44,862 nt of DNA from Thioalkalivibrio halophilus. Lineage in GTDB: Bacteria; Pseudomonadota; Gammaproteobacteria; Ectothiorhodospirales; Ectothiorhodospiraceae. Location of the stretch: positions 44,187 to 89,048 of the forward strand of contig NZ_MUZR01000003.1 in NCBI RefSeq assembly GCF_001995255.1, read 5' to 3'. Below are positions 8,901 to 17,722 of the stretch, piece by piece. The number at the start of each line of letters is the position of its first letter. The first letter of the stretch is position 1. The notes under the pieces were generated by a model. The model was given only the letters and a program-made list of their open reading frames with translations. It was not told the origin of the DNA and searched no databases. Both the position numbers and the translations under genes were made by a program.

Positions 8901-11900
8901 TCAGGCCGCCTCCTGGTTGCGGCTGATGGTGTTCAACAGGCGGTGAACCGCCTCGGTTCGGGCTTCCAGCGTCTCCATGCTGCCATGGAAGTGGAAGGCC
9001 TTCTGTCCGTCCAGACGATACCCCTGCGGGTCCGACTGCACCAGTTCCACCAGGGCGCCGATGTCCAGATCGGGATCCGTTCCAAAGACCAGGCGACCGC
9101 CGGCCGGCCCCATCTCCAGCTTGCGGATGCCCAGAGGGGTCAGCCGCAGGCGCAGGCGCGCCGCCGCGAACAGGGTGCGCGCCGGGTCCGGGAGCAGGCC
9201 GAATCGGTCGACCAGCTCCACTTCCAGATCGCGCAGGGCTTCCTCGGAATCGGCGTTGCTGATCCGTTTGTACAGGATCAGCCGGGTATGCACGTCGGGG
9301 ACGTATTCGTCCGGCAGCAGCGCCGGCATTCCCAGCTCGACCTCGGTGCCGGCGGGCTCGGGGGCCTCCAGCTCGGGCATCTTGCCGGAGCGCAGGGCGT
9401 TCACCGCGCGGTTGAGGAGGTCGTTGTACATGTTGAAACCGACCTCGGTGATCTGCCCGCTCTGTTCGTCGCCCAGCAGCTCCCCGGCGCCGCGGATCTC
9501 CAGGTCGTGCGAGGCGAGGGTGAAGCCGACCCCCAGGTCCTCCAGCGAGGCGATCGCCTCCAGACGCTTCTTCGCGTCCGCGGTGAGGCTCTTCCACGGC
9601 GGGGTCAGGAGATAGGCGTAGGCGCGATGATGCGAGCGGCCGACGCGGCCGCGCAGCTGGTGCATCTGCGCCAGACCCAGCTTGTCGGCGCGGTTCATCA
9701 CGATGGTGTTGGCGGTGGGCACGTCGATCCCGGTCTCGATGATGGTGGAGCAGACCAGGATGTTGTAGCGACGGTGATAGAAATCGAGCATCACCTGTTC
9801 CAGCTCGCTCTCGCGCATCTGGCCATGCGCCACGCCGACCCGCGCGCCGGGCAGCAGTTCGCGCACCTGCGCGGCGGTCTTGTCGATGGTGTTGACCTCG
9901 TTGTGCACGAAGTACACCTGTCCGCCGCGCCGGATCTCGCGCAGGCAGGCCTCCTGGATGACCGCGTCGTTCCATTCGTTGACGAAGGTCTTCACCGCCA
10001 GGCGCTCGCGCGGCGGGGTGGTGATGACCGACAGGTCGCGCAGGCCGGCCAGCGCCATGTTGAGCGTGCGCGGTATCGGCGTGGCGGTCATGGTCAGCAT
10101 GTCCACCTGCGCGCGCAGCTTCTTCAGGGCCTCCTTGTGGCGCACGCCGAAGCGCTGTTCCTCGTCGACGATCACCAGCCCGAGGTTCTCGATCTTCAGA
10201 TCCTTCTGCAGCAGCTTGTGAGTGCCGATCACGATGTCGACCTTCCCTTCGCGCAGGCCCTCGAGCACGGCTTCCTGCTGTTTGGCCGAGCGGAACCGCG
10301 ACAGCGATTCGATCTGCACCGGCCAGTCGGCGAAGCGGTCGATAAAGTTCTGGTGATGCTGCTGCGCGAGCAGAGTGGTGGGCACCAGCACCACCACCTG
10401 CTTGTGGTTCTGCACCGCGACGAAGGCGGCACGCATCGCCACTTCGGTCTTGCCGAAGCCCACGTCGCCGCAGATCACCCGGTCCATCGGTTGATCCGCA
10501 GCCATGTCGGACAGCACCGCATCGATCGCCTGCTGCTGGTCGAGGGTCTCCTCGAACGGGAAGCCGGCGGCGAAGGCGTGATATTCGGGGGTCTCGGTCT
10601 CGAACACCGTGCCCTGCGTTGCGGCCCGGCGGGCATGGATATCCAGCAGCTCCGCGGCCACGTCACGCGCCTTCTCCGCAGCCTTGCGCCGGGCCTTGCT
10701 CCATTGCTCGCTGCCGAGGCGGTGCAGCGGGGCGTGTTCGGCATCGGCCCCGGCGTAACGGCTGATCAGGTGCAGCGAGGAGACCGGCACGTACAGGCGC
10801 GCGCCATCGGCATACTCGAGGGTGAGGAATTCGGAGGGCTGGCCGTTGATCTCCATGGTCTGCAGGCCCAGATAACGGCCCACGCCCTGTTCCTCGTGCA
10901 CCACCGGGGCGCCAATGGTCAGGTCGGAGAGGTTCTGGATCACCGCGTCCGCGTCGCGGGTAGGGCGCGCCCGCCGCCGGGTCTGGCGTGCGCGCTCGCC
11001 CATCAGGGCGGATTCGGGGACCACGATACGGTCATCCGGCAGCCGGAATCCTGCCGCCAGTGTACCGACGGTCACGTGCAGCCCCGGTTCGCTCGCGAGG
11101 AAGTCCTCCCAGCCAGCCACCGCATGATGGTCCAGGCCGTGATCCCGCAGCAGGGTCAGCAGGGCCTCGCGGCGTCCGGCGGACTCGGTGGTCACCAGCA
11201 CACGCGGGCCTCCGGAGAGCACGTCCTGCAGCCGCCGCGCCGGGTCGTCGCGGGCGGGTTCCAGGGCCATGTCGGGGTGATCCTCGCACTGGAATCTCAC
11301 CTCGCGCCCGCGCCCGGCGGGCAGGGGAGCGGGGTTGGCTCCCAGGGCGAGCCCGGACGTGTCCCCCAGTGCTCCGGCCAGCGCCTCGGGGTTGAGATAC
11401 AGCTCGTCCGGAGGGAGCAGGGGCCGGTCCACCTGATGACGCAGCTGGTCATAGCGCTGGAAGACCTCGTCGGCGAACTGTCCGGCCGCTGTGGCGATGT
11501 CGCCCACCTGCACCACGCGGGCCTGCGGGCAGTAGTCGAACACCGTATCCAGCGCTTCGAAGAACAGCGGCAGATAGGATTCGATGCCCGGCGGCACAAG
11601 TCCTTCCGAGATGTCGCGATAGATCGGGTGGCTGCCGGGATCACCTTCGAAACGGGTGCGGTAGCGGCTGCGAAATTCCCGGATCGCCTCTTCATGCAGC
11701 GGAAATTCGTGGCTGGGCAGGATCTCGAGGCGCTCGGTGGTCTCGGTGGAGCGCTGGGATTCCGGGTCGAAATGGCGCAGCGAGTCGATCTCGTCGTCGA
11801 GGAACTCGATGCGCACCGGCTGTTCCGCGCCCATCGGGAACAGATCCAGGATCTCCCCGCGTACCGCGAATTCGCCGTGGCTGATCACCTGCTGTACCGG

Positions 11901-12371
11901 GTTGTAGCCCGCCTGAACCAGGTCCTCGCGCAGCTGCATGCGGTCGAGACGCTGACCCTTGCGCAGCGCGATGCCCTGTTCCGCCAGCCACTGGCGCGGG
12001 GGCAGGCGCTGCATCAGGGTGGCGACCGGCATCAGGATGATGCCGCGCTCCAGACCCGGCAGACGGTACAGGGTGCGCAGCCGCTCGGAGATGATGTCCT
12101 CGTGGGGCGAGAACACATCGAACGGCAGGGTCTCCCAGTCCGGCAGGCGCAGCAGAGGGATATCCCGCCCCGCGGTAAAGAACGACCATTCCTCTTCCCA
12201 CTGGTCCGCGGCCTCGTTGGACTCGGTGATGACCAGTAGCGGATGAGGGAAATCCTGCACTGCCTGCCCCAGTGCCAGCGTGCTGGCACTGGGGCCCAGG
12301 CCGGTCCAGGTCTCGAACCCGGAGCGGGGAAGGCGGCCGGGATTCAGGGGGTTGCGCAGTTCTTCGGACAT
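8901..12371 (-). CDS. mfd: Transcription-repair coupling factor
   Basis: A 1156-residue ATP-dependent translocase that removes RNA polymerase stalled at DNA lesions and recruits UvrA. In order: a UvrB-like N-terminal module (FETWTGLG..., LPDWETLPFDVFSPHEDIISERL), a CarD-like RNA-polymerase-interacting domain around residue 490 (GAPVVHEEQGVGRYLGLQTMEI), then the superfamily 2 motor. The motor shows Walker A CGDVGFGKTEVAMRAAF, DEEQRF (DExx box), TMTATPIPRTLNMAL and ETGIDVPTANTI. The TRCF C-terminal domain ends the protein. Length matches E. coli Mfd. A perfect TATAAT lies 35 bases upstream of its ATG. Confidence 0.98.
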   Translation of the reverse strand: MSEELRNPLNPGRLPRSGFETWTGLGPSASTLALGQAVQDFPHPLLVITESNEAADQWEEEWSFFTAGRDIPLLRLPDWETLPFDVFSPHEDIISERLRTLYRLPGLERGIILMPVATLMQRLPPRQWLAEQGIALRKGQRLDRMQLREDLVQAGYNPVQQVISHGEFAVRGEILDLFPMGAEQPVRIEFLDDEIDSLRHFDPESQRSTETTERLEILPSHEFPLHEEAIREFRSRYRTRFEGDPGSHPIYRDISEGLVPPGIESYLPLFFEALDTVFDYCPQARVVQVGDIATAAGQFADEVFQRYDQLRHQVDRPLLPPDELYLNPEALAGALGDTSGLALGANPAPLPAGRGREVRFQCEDHPDMALEPARDDPARRLQDVLSGGPRVLVTTESAGRREALLTLLRDHGLDHHAVAGWEDFLASEPGLHVTVGTLAAGFRLPDDRIVVPESALMGERARQTRRRARPTRDADAVIQNLSDLTIGAPVVHEEQGVGRYLGLQTMEINGQPSEFLTLEYADGARLYVPVSSLHLISRYAGADAEHAPLHRLGSEQWSKARRKAAEKARDVAAELLDIHARRAATQGTVFETETPEYHAFAAGFPFEETLDQQQAIDAVLSDMAADQPMDRVICGDVGFGKTEVAMRAAFVAVQNHKQVVVLVPTTLLAQQHHQNFIDRFADWPVQIESLSRFRSAKQQEAVLEGLREGKVDIVIGTHKLLQKDLKIENLGLVIVDEEQRFGVRHKEALKKLRAQVDMLTMTATPIPRTLNMALAGLRDLSVITTPPRERLAVKTFVNEWNDAVIQEACLREIRRGGQVYFVHNEVNTIDKTAAQVRELLPGARVGVAHGQMRESELEQVMLDFYHRRYNILVCSTIIETGIDVPTANTIVMNRADKLGLAQMHQLRGRVGRSHHRAYAYLLTPPWKSLTADAKKRLEAIASLEDLGVGFTLASHDLEIRGAGELLGDEQSGQITEVGFNMYNDLLNRAVNALRSGKMPELEAPEPAGTEVELGMPALLPDEYVPDVHTRLILYKRISNADSEEALRDLEVELVDRFGLLPDPARTLFAAARLRLRLTPLGIRKLEMGPAGGRLVFGTDPDLDIGALVELVQSDPQGYRLDGQKAFHFHGSMETLEARTEAVHRLLNTISRNQEAA

Positions 12372-12405
12372 GCGGTGTGAAGCTTTCGGAATGGCGGACG
12401 CGGCA

Positions 12406-12411
12406 TTATAC
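12406..12411 (-). promoter_or_regulatory. Candidate mfd -10 box
   Basis: The reverse strand reads TATAAT here, 35 bases upstream of the mfd start and within the 51-base gap after aguB. No convincing -35 hexamer is seen at 16-18 bases and there is no extended -10, so strength is uncertain. It would give mfd its own transcript independent of aguAB. Confidence 0.4.
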
Positions 12412-12422
12412 GGATTCCGCGC

Positions 12423-13343
12423 TTACGATTCCGGGTCGATGTAGCGCTTCAGGATGGGGTCGTAGGCGTCGATGCGCCGGTCCCGCAGGAACGGCCACAT
12501 GCGCCGGACGGTGTCGACGCGGGCGATGTCCAGGGTAAACGCCAGGACCTCGGGCGCGTGCTCGCCGGCGCGGGCGAGGAATTCGCCCTGCGGGCCGGCC
12601 ACAAAGCTGCTGCCCCAGAAATGGGCGCCGGCAGACGCGCCCGACGGGTCGCGTTCGTGCCCGGTGCGATTGCACGCGACGAGCGGCAGACCGTTGGCCA
12701 CCGCGTGCCCGCGCTGAACCGTGATCCAGGCTTCGCGCTGGCGTTCGCGTTCGTCCGGGGGATCCTCCGGATCCCAGCCAATGGCGGTGGGATAGATCAG
12801 TACCTCGGCTCCGGACAGGGCCGTGATCCGGGCGGCTTCGGGGTACCACTGGTCCCAGCAGACGAGCACGCCCAGCCGGCCCACGGAAGTATCGATCGGC
12901 CTGAAGCCGGTATCTCCGGGGGTGAAATAGAACTTCTCGTAATAGCCCGGATCGTCGGGGATGTGCATCTTGCGGTACGTGCCCACCAGGCGCCCGTCGC
13001 TTTCCAGCACCACCGCGGTGTTGTGGTAGAGGCCGGGTGCGCGGCGCTCGAACAGCGACCCCACCAGCACCACGCCGTGGCGCCGGGCGATCTCGCCGAG
13101 GCGGCGGGTGGAGGGGCCGGGGATCGGCTCGGCGCGATCAAAGGTCGCGGCGTCCTCGGTCTGGCAGAAGTAGGGGCCGGTGTGCAGCTCGGCCAGCACG
13201 ACCAGCCGTGCGCCACCGGCCGCGGCCTCGGCCACCGCGTCCTCGGTAACCTGCAGGTTGGCGTCGACGCTGCCGGCATCGCGATGCTGGACCAGTGCGG
13301 CCTGCAGGGGCGCCCGGCGATCGGGACGGGGTGCGGCGGTCAT
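12423..13343 (-). CDS. aguB: N-carbamoylputrescine amidase
   Basis: A 306-residue nitrilase-superfamily amidase that hydrolyses N-carbamoylputrescine to putrescine, CO2 and ammonia. The Glu-Lys-Cys triad is visible: Glu52 (VVLAELHTGPYF), Lys125 (GTYRKMHIPDD) and Cys162 (VLVCWDQWYPEA). PGYYEKFYFTPGD and the region around HAVANGLPLVACNR are typical of AguB rather than other nitrilases. Its start overlaps the aguA stop by 4 bases, and the pairing with agmatine deiminase confirms the role in the arginine-decarboxylase route to putrescine. Confidence 0.95.
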   Translation of the reverse strand: MTAAPRPDRRAPLQAALVQHRDAGSVDANLQVTEDAVAEAAAGGARLVVLAELHTGPYFCQTEDAATFDRAEPIPGPSTRRLGEIARRHGVVLVGSLFERRAPGLYHNTAVVLESDGRLVGTYRKMHIPDDPGYYEKFYFTPGDTGFRPIDTSVGRLGVLVCWDQWYPEAARITALSGAEVLIYPTAIGWDPEDPPDERERQREAWITVQRGHAVANGLPLVACNRTGHERDPSGASAGAHFWGSSFVAGPQGEFLARAGEHAPEVLAFTLDIARVDTVRRMWPFLRDRRIDAYDPILKRYIDPES

Positions 13344-14419
13344 GCGTTGGCGGCTTCGTCTTCCTCCGGGATGCCGAGGGCGCCCCGCGGATAATGCATG
13401 GTCAGACAGTGCAGACTGCCACCCTGACGCAGTACCGCACGGGCGTCCAGCAGCAGGACGTCGCGTCCGGGAAAGGCCTCGGCCAGACGTTCGCGGGCCA
13501 CGGCATCGGCCGGATCATCGTGCGCCGGCACCAGCACCGCACCGTTGAGCAGGACGAAATTGGCGTAGGTGGCCGGCAGGCGCCGGCCGGCATGCTCCAG
13601 GGGCCGCGGCCAGGGCAGAGGGATCAGGCGGTAGGGCTCGCCCGAGGCCTGATGCAGTACCTCGAGCTGACGCTCCATCGCCGCCAGTTCCGCGTAGTGC
13701 GGGTCGTCGGGGTCGTCGCAGTGCTGGTAGGCGATGGTGTCCGGGGCGCAGAAGCGCGCCAGGGTGTCGATGTGGCCATCGGTGTCATCGCCTTCCAGGT
13801 GGCCGTGTTCCAGCCAGAGGATCCGCCGGGCGCCCAGGTGCTGGCGCAACGCGGCCTCGATGGTTGCATCGTCGAGTTCCGGATTGCGGCCGGCGTGGCG
13901 CAGGCAGGAGCGGGTCACCAGAAGGGTGTCCTGACCGTCACTCTCGATGCTGCCCCCCTCCAGCACCAGGGGGACGTCCTCCACCGGGCTGGTGCCGAAG
14001 ACCCCCTGCGCGGCGAGGGCGGCGGTGATCGCATCGTCCCGGTCGGCCGGATATTTGCCGCCCCAGCCATTGAAGGTGAAATCCAGCAGATGTGGCCGAC
14101 CCTGGTGATACACCGTGATCGGGCCGTAATCGCGCGCCCAGGTGTCGTTGGAGTCGGCGAGCGCGAACCACAGACGGTCGCTGCGGATACCGGCTTCCAC
14201 CAGCAGCCCGGAAAAAGACTCGATGTGTTCGGGATCACGGGCCACGATCAGGACCGGTTCGTACTGGCTGATGGCGGCCGCAAGCCGGGCGAACACCGGC
14301 TCGACCTCTTCCAGGCTGTCGGCCCAGTCGCTGTCCGCATGCGGCCAGGTCAGCTGAATACCCGCATGCGGCTCCCATTCCGCCGGCAGCCGGCGGATAT
14401 TTTCGTGTCCGGTTTCCAA
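13340..14419 (-). CDS. aguA: Agmatine deiminase
   Basis: A 359-residue guanidino-group-modifying enzyme (Porphyromonas-type peptidyl-arginine deiminase family) converting agmatine to N-carbamoylputrescine and ammonia. Recognisable motifs are MPAEWEPH-like RLPAEWEPHAGIQLTWPH at the N-terminus, DSNDTWARDYGPI, FNGWGGKY, LEGGSIESDG, GHLEGDDTDGHIDTLARF, and the catalytic Cys338 in GGSLHCLTMHYP. The last is usually GGGNIHC in the family, a conservative variation. Cytoplasmic. It forms a two-gene operon with aguB (ATGA overlap) and follows the small exported protein by 7 bases, so all three may be co-transcribed. Confidence 0.95.
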   Translation of the reverse strand: METGHENIRRLPAEWEPHAGIQLTWPHADSDWADSLEEVEPVFARLAAAISQYEPVLIVARDPEHIESFSGLLVEAGIRSDRLWFALADSNDTWARDYGPITVYHQGRPHLLDFTFNGWGGKYPADRDDAITAALAAQGVFGTSPVEDVPLVLEGGSIESDGQDTLLVTRSCLRHAGRNPELDDATIEAALRQHLGARRILWLEHGHLEGDDTDGHIDTLARFCAPDTIAYQHCDDPDDPHYAELAAMERQLEVLHQASGEPYRLIPLPWPRPLEHAGRRLPATYANFVLLNGAVLVPAHDDPADAVARERLAEAFPGRDVLLLDARAVLRQGGSLHCLTMHYPRGALGIPEEDEAANA

Positions 14420-14426
14420 GGCGGCG

Positions 14427-14759
14427 TCAGTCGTCGTTGCCGTGCACGATGGTGTGGATCACCCAGCGATCCTCGAACACCACCGAAAAGCGGCCGTAGT
14501 CCCAGCGGGTGATCGGTGGCTCGCCCACGGTCGGATGCCGGGTTGCCGGCTCGCCGTAACGGCCGCGTACCGTTTCCTTGGTCTGCCCGCGAGTTGGCAC
14601 GCTCTCGCGTTCCTTGATGGTGAACGAACCGTCCTCGAGCCGCAGGATGTCGGCCTGGGCGGTTCCGGCAAGCCCCGCGCCGCCGGCGAGAAGGAGGGCG
14701 GCAAGCACTCCGGTCGCACGGTGGATCGGGGATCGGGAGGCAACGCGTTTCCCTGGCAT
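14427..14759 (-). CDS. Small exported protein of unknown function
   Basis: About 110 residues with a signal peptide: basic start (MPGKR...), hydrophobic VLAALLLAGGAGLAG and cleavage at TAQA/D. The mature part of ~75 residues contains TRGQTKETVRGRYGEP, PPITRWDYGRFSVVFE and VIHTIVH. The RG-(T/M)-x-x-x-V-x-x-x-x-GEP pattern recalls SmpA/BamE-fold periplasmic proteins; I infer only a possible fold, not a function. I chose the ATG at 14759 because a GGAG lies 8 bases upstream; ATG at 14765 is only 2 bases from it. It lies just upstream of aguA on the same strand. Confidence 0.72.
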   Translation of the reverse strand: MPGKRVASRSPIHRATGVLAALLLAGGAGLAGTAQADILRLEDGSFTIKERESVPTRGQTKETVRGRYGEPATRHPTVGEPPITRWDYGRFSVVFEDRWVIHTIVHGNDD

Positions 14760-14815
14760 GGCCATGTCTCCGTCTGGATGTGGGTCCCGGGGTCGGACCG
14801 GGCTGGCTCGCACTT

Positions 14816-14843
14816 ATAGTAGGGGAATATGGGATTTTGTGCA
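14816..14843 (-). promoter_or_regulatory. Candidate promoter for the small exported protein and aguAB
   Basis: On the minus strand TGCACA (14838-14843) and TACTAT (14816-14821) are 16 bases apart, each matching 4 of 6 positions of the sigma-70 consensus, about 55 bases upstream of the start codon. Reading the plus strand, TATAGT at 14815-14820 overlaps it and could serve lolC/E. No experimental support. Confidence 0.3.
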
Positions 14844-14860
14844 TCCGCGTTGCGGCCCTT

Positions 14861-14881
14861 GCCGGTAGAACCACTACCGGC
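14861..14881. repeat. 8-bp inverted repeat in the lolC/E upstream region
   Basis: GCCGGTAG and its exact complement CTACCGGC are separated by AACCA. GCGG and CCGC further out could extend the pairing. It lies 112 bases upstream of the lolC/E start in the divergent gap. It could be an operator or an mRNA stem-loop; no U-tract follows. Confidence 0.45.
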
Positions 14882-14992
14882 TGCGTACCGCGCCTTGTCT
14901 CGGAAAACCCGGGGTGCCGGCCAGAGCGTGTACATCGATCGGTGTTTCTTCGGGGGATGGGCGGACGTTCGCAGTTCTGGCATGCTTGCGGG

Positions 14993-16243
14993 ATGTTCCG
15001 ACCCCTGTCCGTTGCGATCGGCCTGCGCTATACGCGCGCCAAACGTCGCAATCATTTTATTTCGTTCATCTCCGTGGTCTCGATCCTTGGCCTGATCCTG
15101 GGCGTGATGGCGCTGATCACGGTGCTGTCGGTGATGAACGGCTTCGAGAAGGAGCTGCGCGAGCGGATCCTCGGCATGGCGTCGCACGCCACGCTGGAGG
15201 AGAGCCGACGGGCCCTGGCGGACTGGGAAAGCGTGAAGGAACGCGTGCTCGCCGTCGACGAACGCGTGCTGGCCGCGGCCCCCTACGTTCAGCGCGAGGC
15301 CATGCTGAGCGCACGCAACCGGATTTCCGGCGGCATGATCCGGGGAGTGGATCCGGCACTGGAACTGGAAGTGGCACCGATTGGCGAGCACATGGAGGAG
15401 GGTGCGCTGGAACAGCTCGAAGGCGGCGCCTACCGCATCATTCTGGGCCGCGAACTGGCCGCGGAACTGCAGGTGCGGGTGGGTGAATCGCTGATCCTGA
15501 TGGCCCCGCAGGCGAGCGTGTCTCCCGCCGGGGTAATGCCGCGCATGCGGCGCTTCGAGGTGGTCGGGCTATTCGAGGTCGGCATGTATGAATACGACCG
15601 GGGTACGGCCTTCATTCATCTGGACGACGCCCGCGCGGTGTTCCGCACCGGCGAGGATGTCTCCGGGCTGCGCCTGCGCGTGGACGACATGATGCAGGCG
15701 GGCCGGATCGCTCAGGACCTGACGCGCGAACTCAACGGCGCCTATTTCATCTCCGACTGGACCCGGCAGCATGCGAATCTGTTCCGGGCGATCCAGATCG
15801 AGAAGATGGTGATGTTCATCATCCTGTCGCTGATCGTCGCCGTGGCGGCCTTCAACATCGTGTCCACGTTGATCATGCTGGTCACCGACAAACAGGGCGA
15901 TATCGCGATCCTGCGCACCCTCGGGATGCCGCCCTCCGGCATCATGGCGGTATTCGTGGTCCAGGGGATGGTGATCGGTCTGTTCGGGATCCTTCTGGGG
16001 ACGGCGGCGGGTGTTGCGCTGGCGCTCAACATCGACGTGGTGGTGCCGTTCATCGAACAGGTGACCGGGGTCGAATTCCTGTCCGCCGATGTCTATTACA
16101 TCAGCGATTTGCCATCGGAACTGGATCCGGCGGATGTGCTGCGCGTGGGCGGGGTGGCGTTCCTGCTGACCGTGCTGGCGACCCTGTTCCCGGCCTGGCG
16201 CGCGGCACGGACTCAGCCGGCGGAGGCGCTGCGCCATGACTGA
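14993..16243 (+). CDS. Lipoprotein-releasing ABC transporter permease (LolC/LolE family)
   Basis: A 416-residue inner-membrane protein of the Lol pathway that releases lipoproteins to the chaperone LolA. The N-terminus [41 protein letters not shown] is typical: a cytoplasmic lead, then TM1 at about 25-47. A large periplasmic domain spans ~50-270, followed by three TM segments (about 280-305, 320-350, 375-400) of the FtsX fold. Start at 14993 gives the usual MF-lead; the open frame extends to 14780 but lacks family likeness. It overlaps lolD by 8 bases. Only one LolC/E-type permease is present beside lolD, so this may be the hybrid (LolF-like) homodimer form rather than one half of a LolC-LolE pair. 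Confidence 0.94.
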   Translation: MFRPLSVAIGLRYTRAKRRNHFISFISVVSILGLILGVMALITVLSVMNGFEKELRERILGMASHATLEESRRALADWESVKERVLAVDERVLAAAPYVQREAMLSARNRISGGMIRGVDPALELEVAPIGEHMEEGALEQLEGGAYRIILGRELAAELQVRVGESLILMAPQASVSPAGVMPRMRRFEVVGLFEVGMYEYDRGTAFIHLDDARAVFRTGEDVSGLRLRVDDMMQAGRIAQDLTRELNGAYFISDWTRQHANLFRAIQIEKMVMFIILSLIVAVAAFNIVSTLIMLVTDKQGDIAILRTLGMPPSGIMAVFVVQGMVIGLFGILLGTAAGVALALNIDVVVPFIEQVTGVEFLSADVYYISDLPSELDPADVLRVGGVAFLLTVLATLFPAWRAARTQPAEALRHD

Positions 16244-16937
16244 TCACGACGTGCATGCAACGGTACTGGAGGCGCGGGGTCTGGAACGCCGCTTTCGCGA
16301 CGGCAAGCTGGACGTGACCGTGCTCGGCGGGGTGGATTTCACCCTGGAGCCCGGCGCGCTGGTCGCGATCATCGGCGCCTCCGGCAGCGGCAAGAGCACG
16401 CTCCTGCATCTGCTCGGCGGCCTGGACCGTCCGACCGCCGGCGAAGTCCGGCTGCTGGGCACGCCCTGGTCCGGGATGAGCGAGGCCCGGCGCGGGCGCC
16501 TGCGCAACCGGCATCTGGGCTTCGTGTACCAGTTCCACCATCTCCTGCCCGAGCTGACGGCGGCCGAAAATGTCGCCATGCCGCTGCTGATCCGCCGGAC
16601 CCCGGGGCCGCAGGCACGCCGCGAGGCGCTGCACTGGCTGGAACAGGTGGAGCTGGGTGATCGTGCGGAGCACAAGCCCGCGGAGCTTTCCGGTGGCGAG
16701 CGGCAGCGCGTTGCCATTGCCCGCGCGCTGGTGACACGCCCCTCGGCGATCCTCGCGGACGAGCCAACCGGCAACCTCGACCAGGAACGGGCACAGCACG
16801 TCTTCGCTCTGCTGCGGGAGATGAACCGCGCCACGGGCACGGCGCTGGCCCTGGTCACCCACGACACCACGCTGGCCGCGCAGATGGACCGTTCGGTTCA
16901 CCTGGTCAAGGGCCACCTGCAGGGTAACGGCGACTGA
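16236..16937 (+). CDS. lolD: Lipoprotein-releasing system ATP-binding protein LolD
   Basis: A 233-residue ABC ATPase powering lipoprotein extraction. Walker A is GASGSGKST (residues 46-54), followed by the Lol/MacB-type Q-loop region [18 protein letters not shown], signature [15 protein letters not shown], Walker [13 protein letters not shown] and the switch His in ALVTHD. The FHHLLPEL(T)A.EN motif distinguishes LolD from other MacB-like ATPases. Cytoplasmic, bound to the preceding permease, whose 3' end it overlaps by 8 bases. It ends 12 bases before the convergent DUF2062 gene. Confidence 0.97.
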   Translation: MTDHDVHATVLEARGLERRFRDGKLDVTVLGGVDFTLEPGALVAIIGASGSGKSTLLHLLGGLDRPTAGEVRLLGTPWSGMSEARRGRLRNRHLGFVYQFHHLLPELTAAENVAMPLLIRRTPGPQARREALHWLEQVELGDRAEHKPAELSGGERQRVAIARALVTRPSAILADEPTGNLDQERAQHVFALLREMNRATGTALALVTHDTTLAAQMDRSVHLVKGHLQGNGD

Positions 16938-16949
16938 GGGAAACACTGA

Positions 16950-17627
16950 TCAATGCGGGCGCGAACGGTCGTCGTCGCCGGAACGCGTGCCGGAAGCCTG
17001 CGAGTCCGCTTGCCGTTCGACGGCCTTCGTCTCGCGTGATTCCCGCGGCGCTTCCGGATCGACCGGGCTGCGGGAGAAGACCTCGCGCAGCTCGGCCTCG
17101 CGCTCGCGCCGCTGGCGTGCGAGGTACCGCCGATGGCGCACGCGCTGGATCACGTTCAGGCGCCACAGACCCCGCACCAGCAGATAGCCGGCCAGTCCTG
17201 CCGCCACGCCCAGTACCAGTGACCCGGTCATCAACGGCTTCCACACCGTCAGCATCTCGGTGGCGAACCATTCCCAGGTGATCTCGGTGCTGAATTGGCG
17301 CGGTTCTTCGCCCAGGAGCTTGCGGCCCACGGTATAGGCCGTATACAACATGGGGGGCATGGTCACCGGGTTGGAAATCCACACCAGGATGACCGAGATG
17401 GGCAGGTTGACCCGGGCCAGAATGGCGATCGCACCCGCGATCAGCATCTGCATCGGGAGTGGCAGGAAGGCCACGAACAGCCCCACGGCAAAAGCACCGG
17501 CCACGGAGCGGCGGTTGAGATGCCACAGATCCGGCGAGCGCAGGCGGGGCCCCAGCGGGGCCAGCGCACGGTGTCCCCGCAGGCGGTCCATGCCGGGGAA
17601 CAGCTTCTTGATGATGTGTCGGGCCAT
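16950..17627 (-). CDS. DUF2062 membrane protein
   Basis: A 225-residue inner-membrane protein. The DUF2062 core runs from about residue 40 to 145: NRRSVAGAFAVGLFVAFLPLPMQMLIAGAIAILARVNLPISVILVWISNPVTMPPMLYTAYTVG, with the conserved SNP(V/L)T motif, and a further TM near 140-160. The C-terminal ~65 residues are charged, Arg/Glu-rich and probably cytoplasmic (RHRRYLARQRREREAELREVF...). Function is unknown for the family. It is divergent from comEC and convergent with lolD, as in Pseudomonas, where a DUF2062 gene also lies between lol genes and comEC. Confidence 0.88.
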   Translation of the reverse strand: MARHIIKKLFPGMDRLRGHRALAPLGPRLRSPDLWHLNRRSVAGAFAVGLFVAFLPLPMQMLIAGAIAILARVNLPISVILVWISNPVTMPPMLYTAYTVGRKLLGEEPRQFSTEITWEWFATEMLTVWKPLMTGSLVLGVAAGLAGYLLVRGLWRLNVIQRVRHRRYLARQRREREAELREVFSRSPVDPEAPRESRETKAVERQADSQASGTRSGDDDRSRPH

Positions 17628-17722
17628 GGTCTCGGGTTCGACTCCTGCCGGCCTTGCGCGTCACCGCCTGGGGCAGGCGGACCCTACCCCGTGGATGCCC
17701 CGCGGACAATGCCGGGGCAGGC

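Noticed and set aside
8943-12239. 1098-codon plus-strand open frame opposite mfd
   Set aside because: Antisense shadow of mfd; His/Gln/Arg-rich composition without any family motif.
12797-13279. Alternate minus-strand frame inside aguB
   Set aside because: Out-of-frame overlap with a gene whose catalytic triad is intact.
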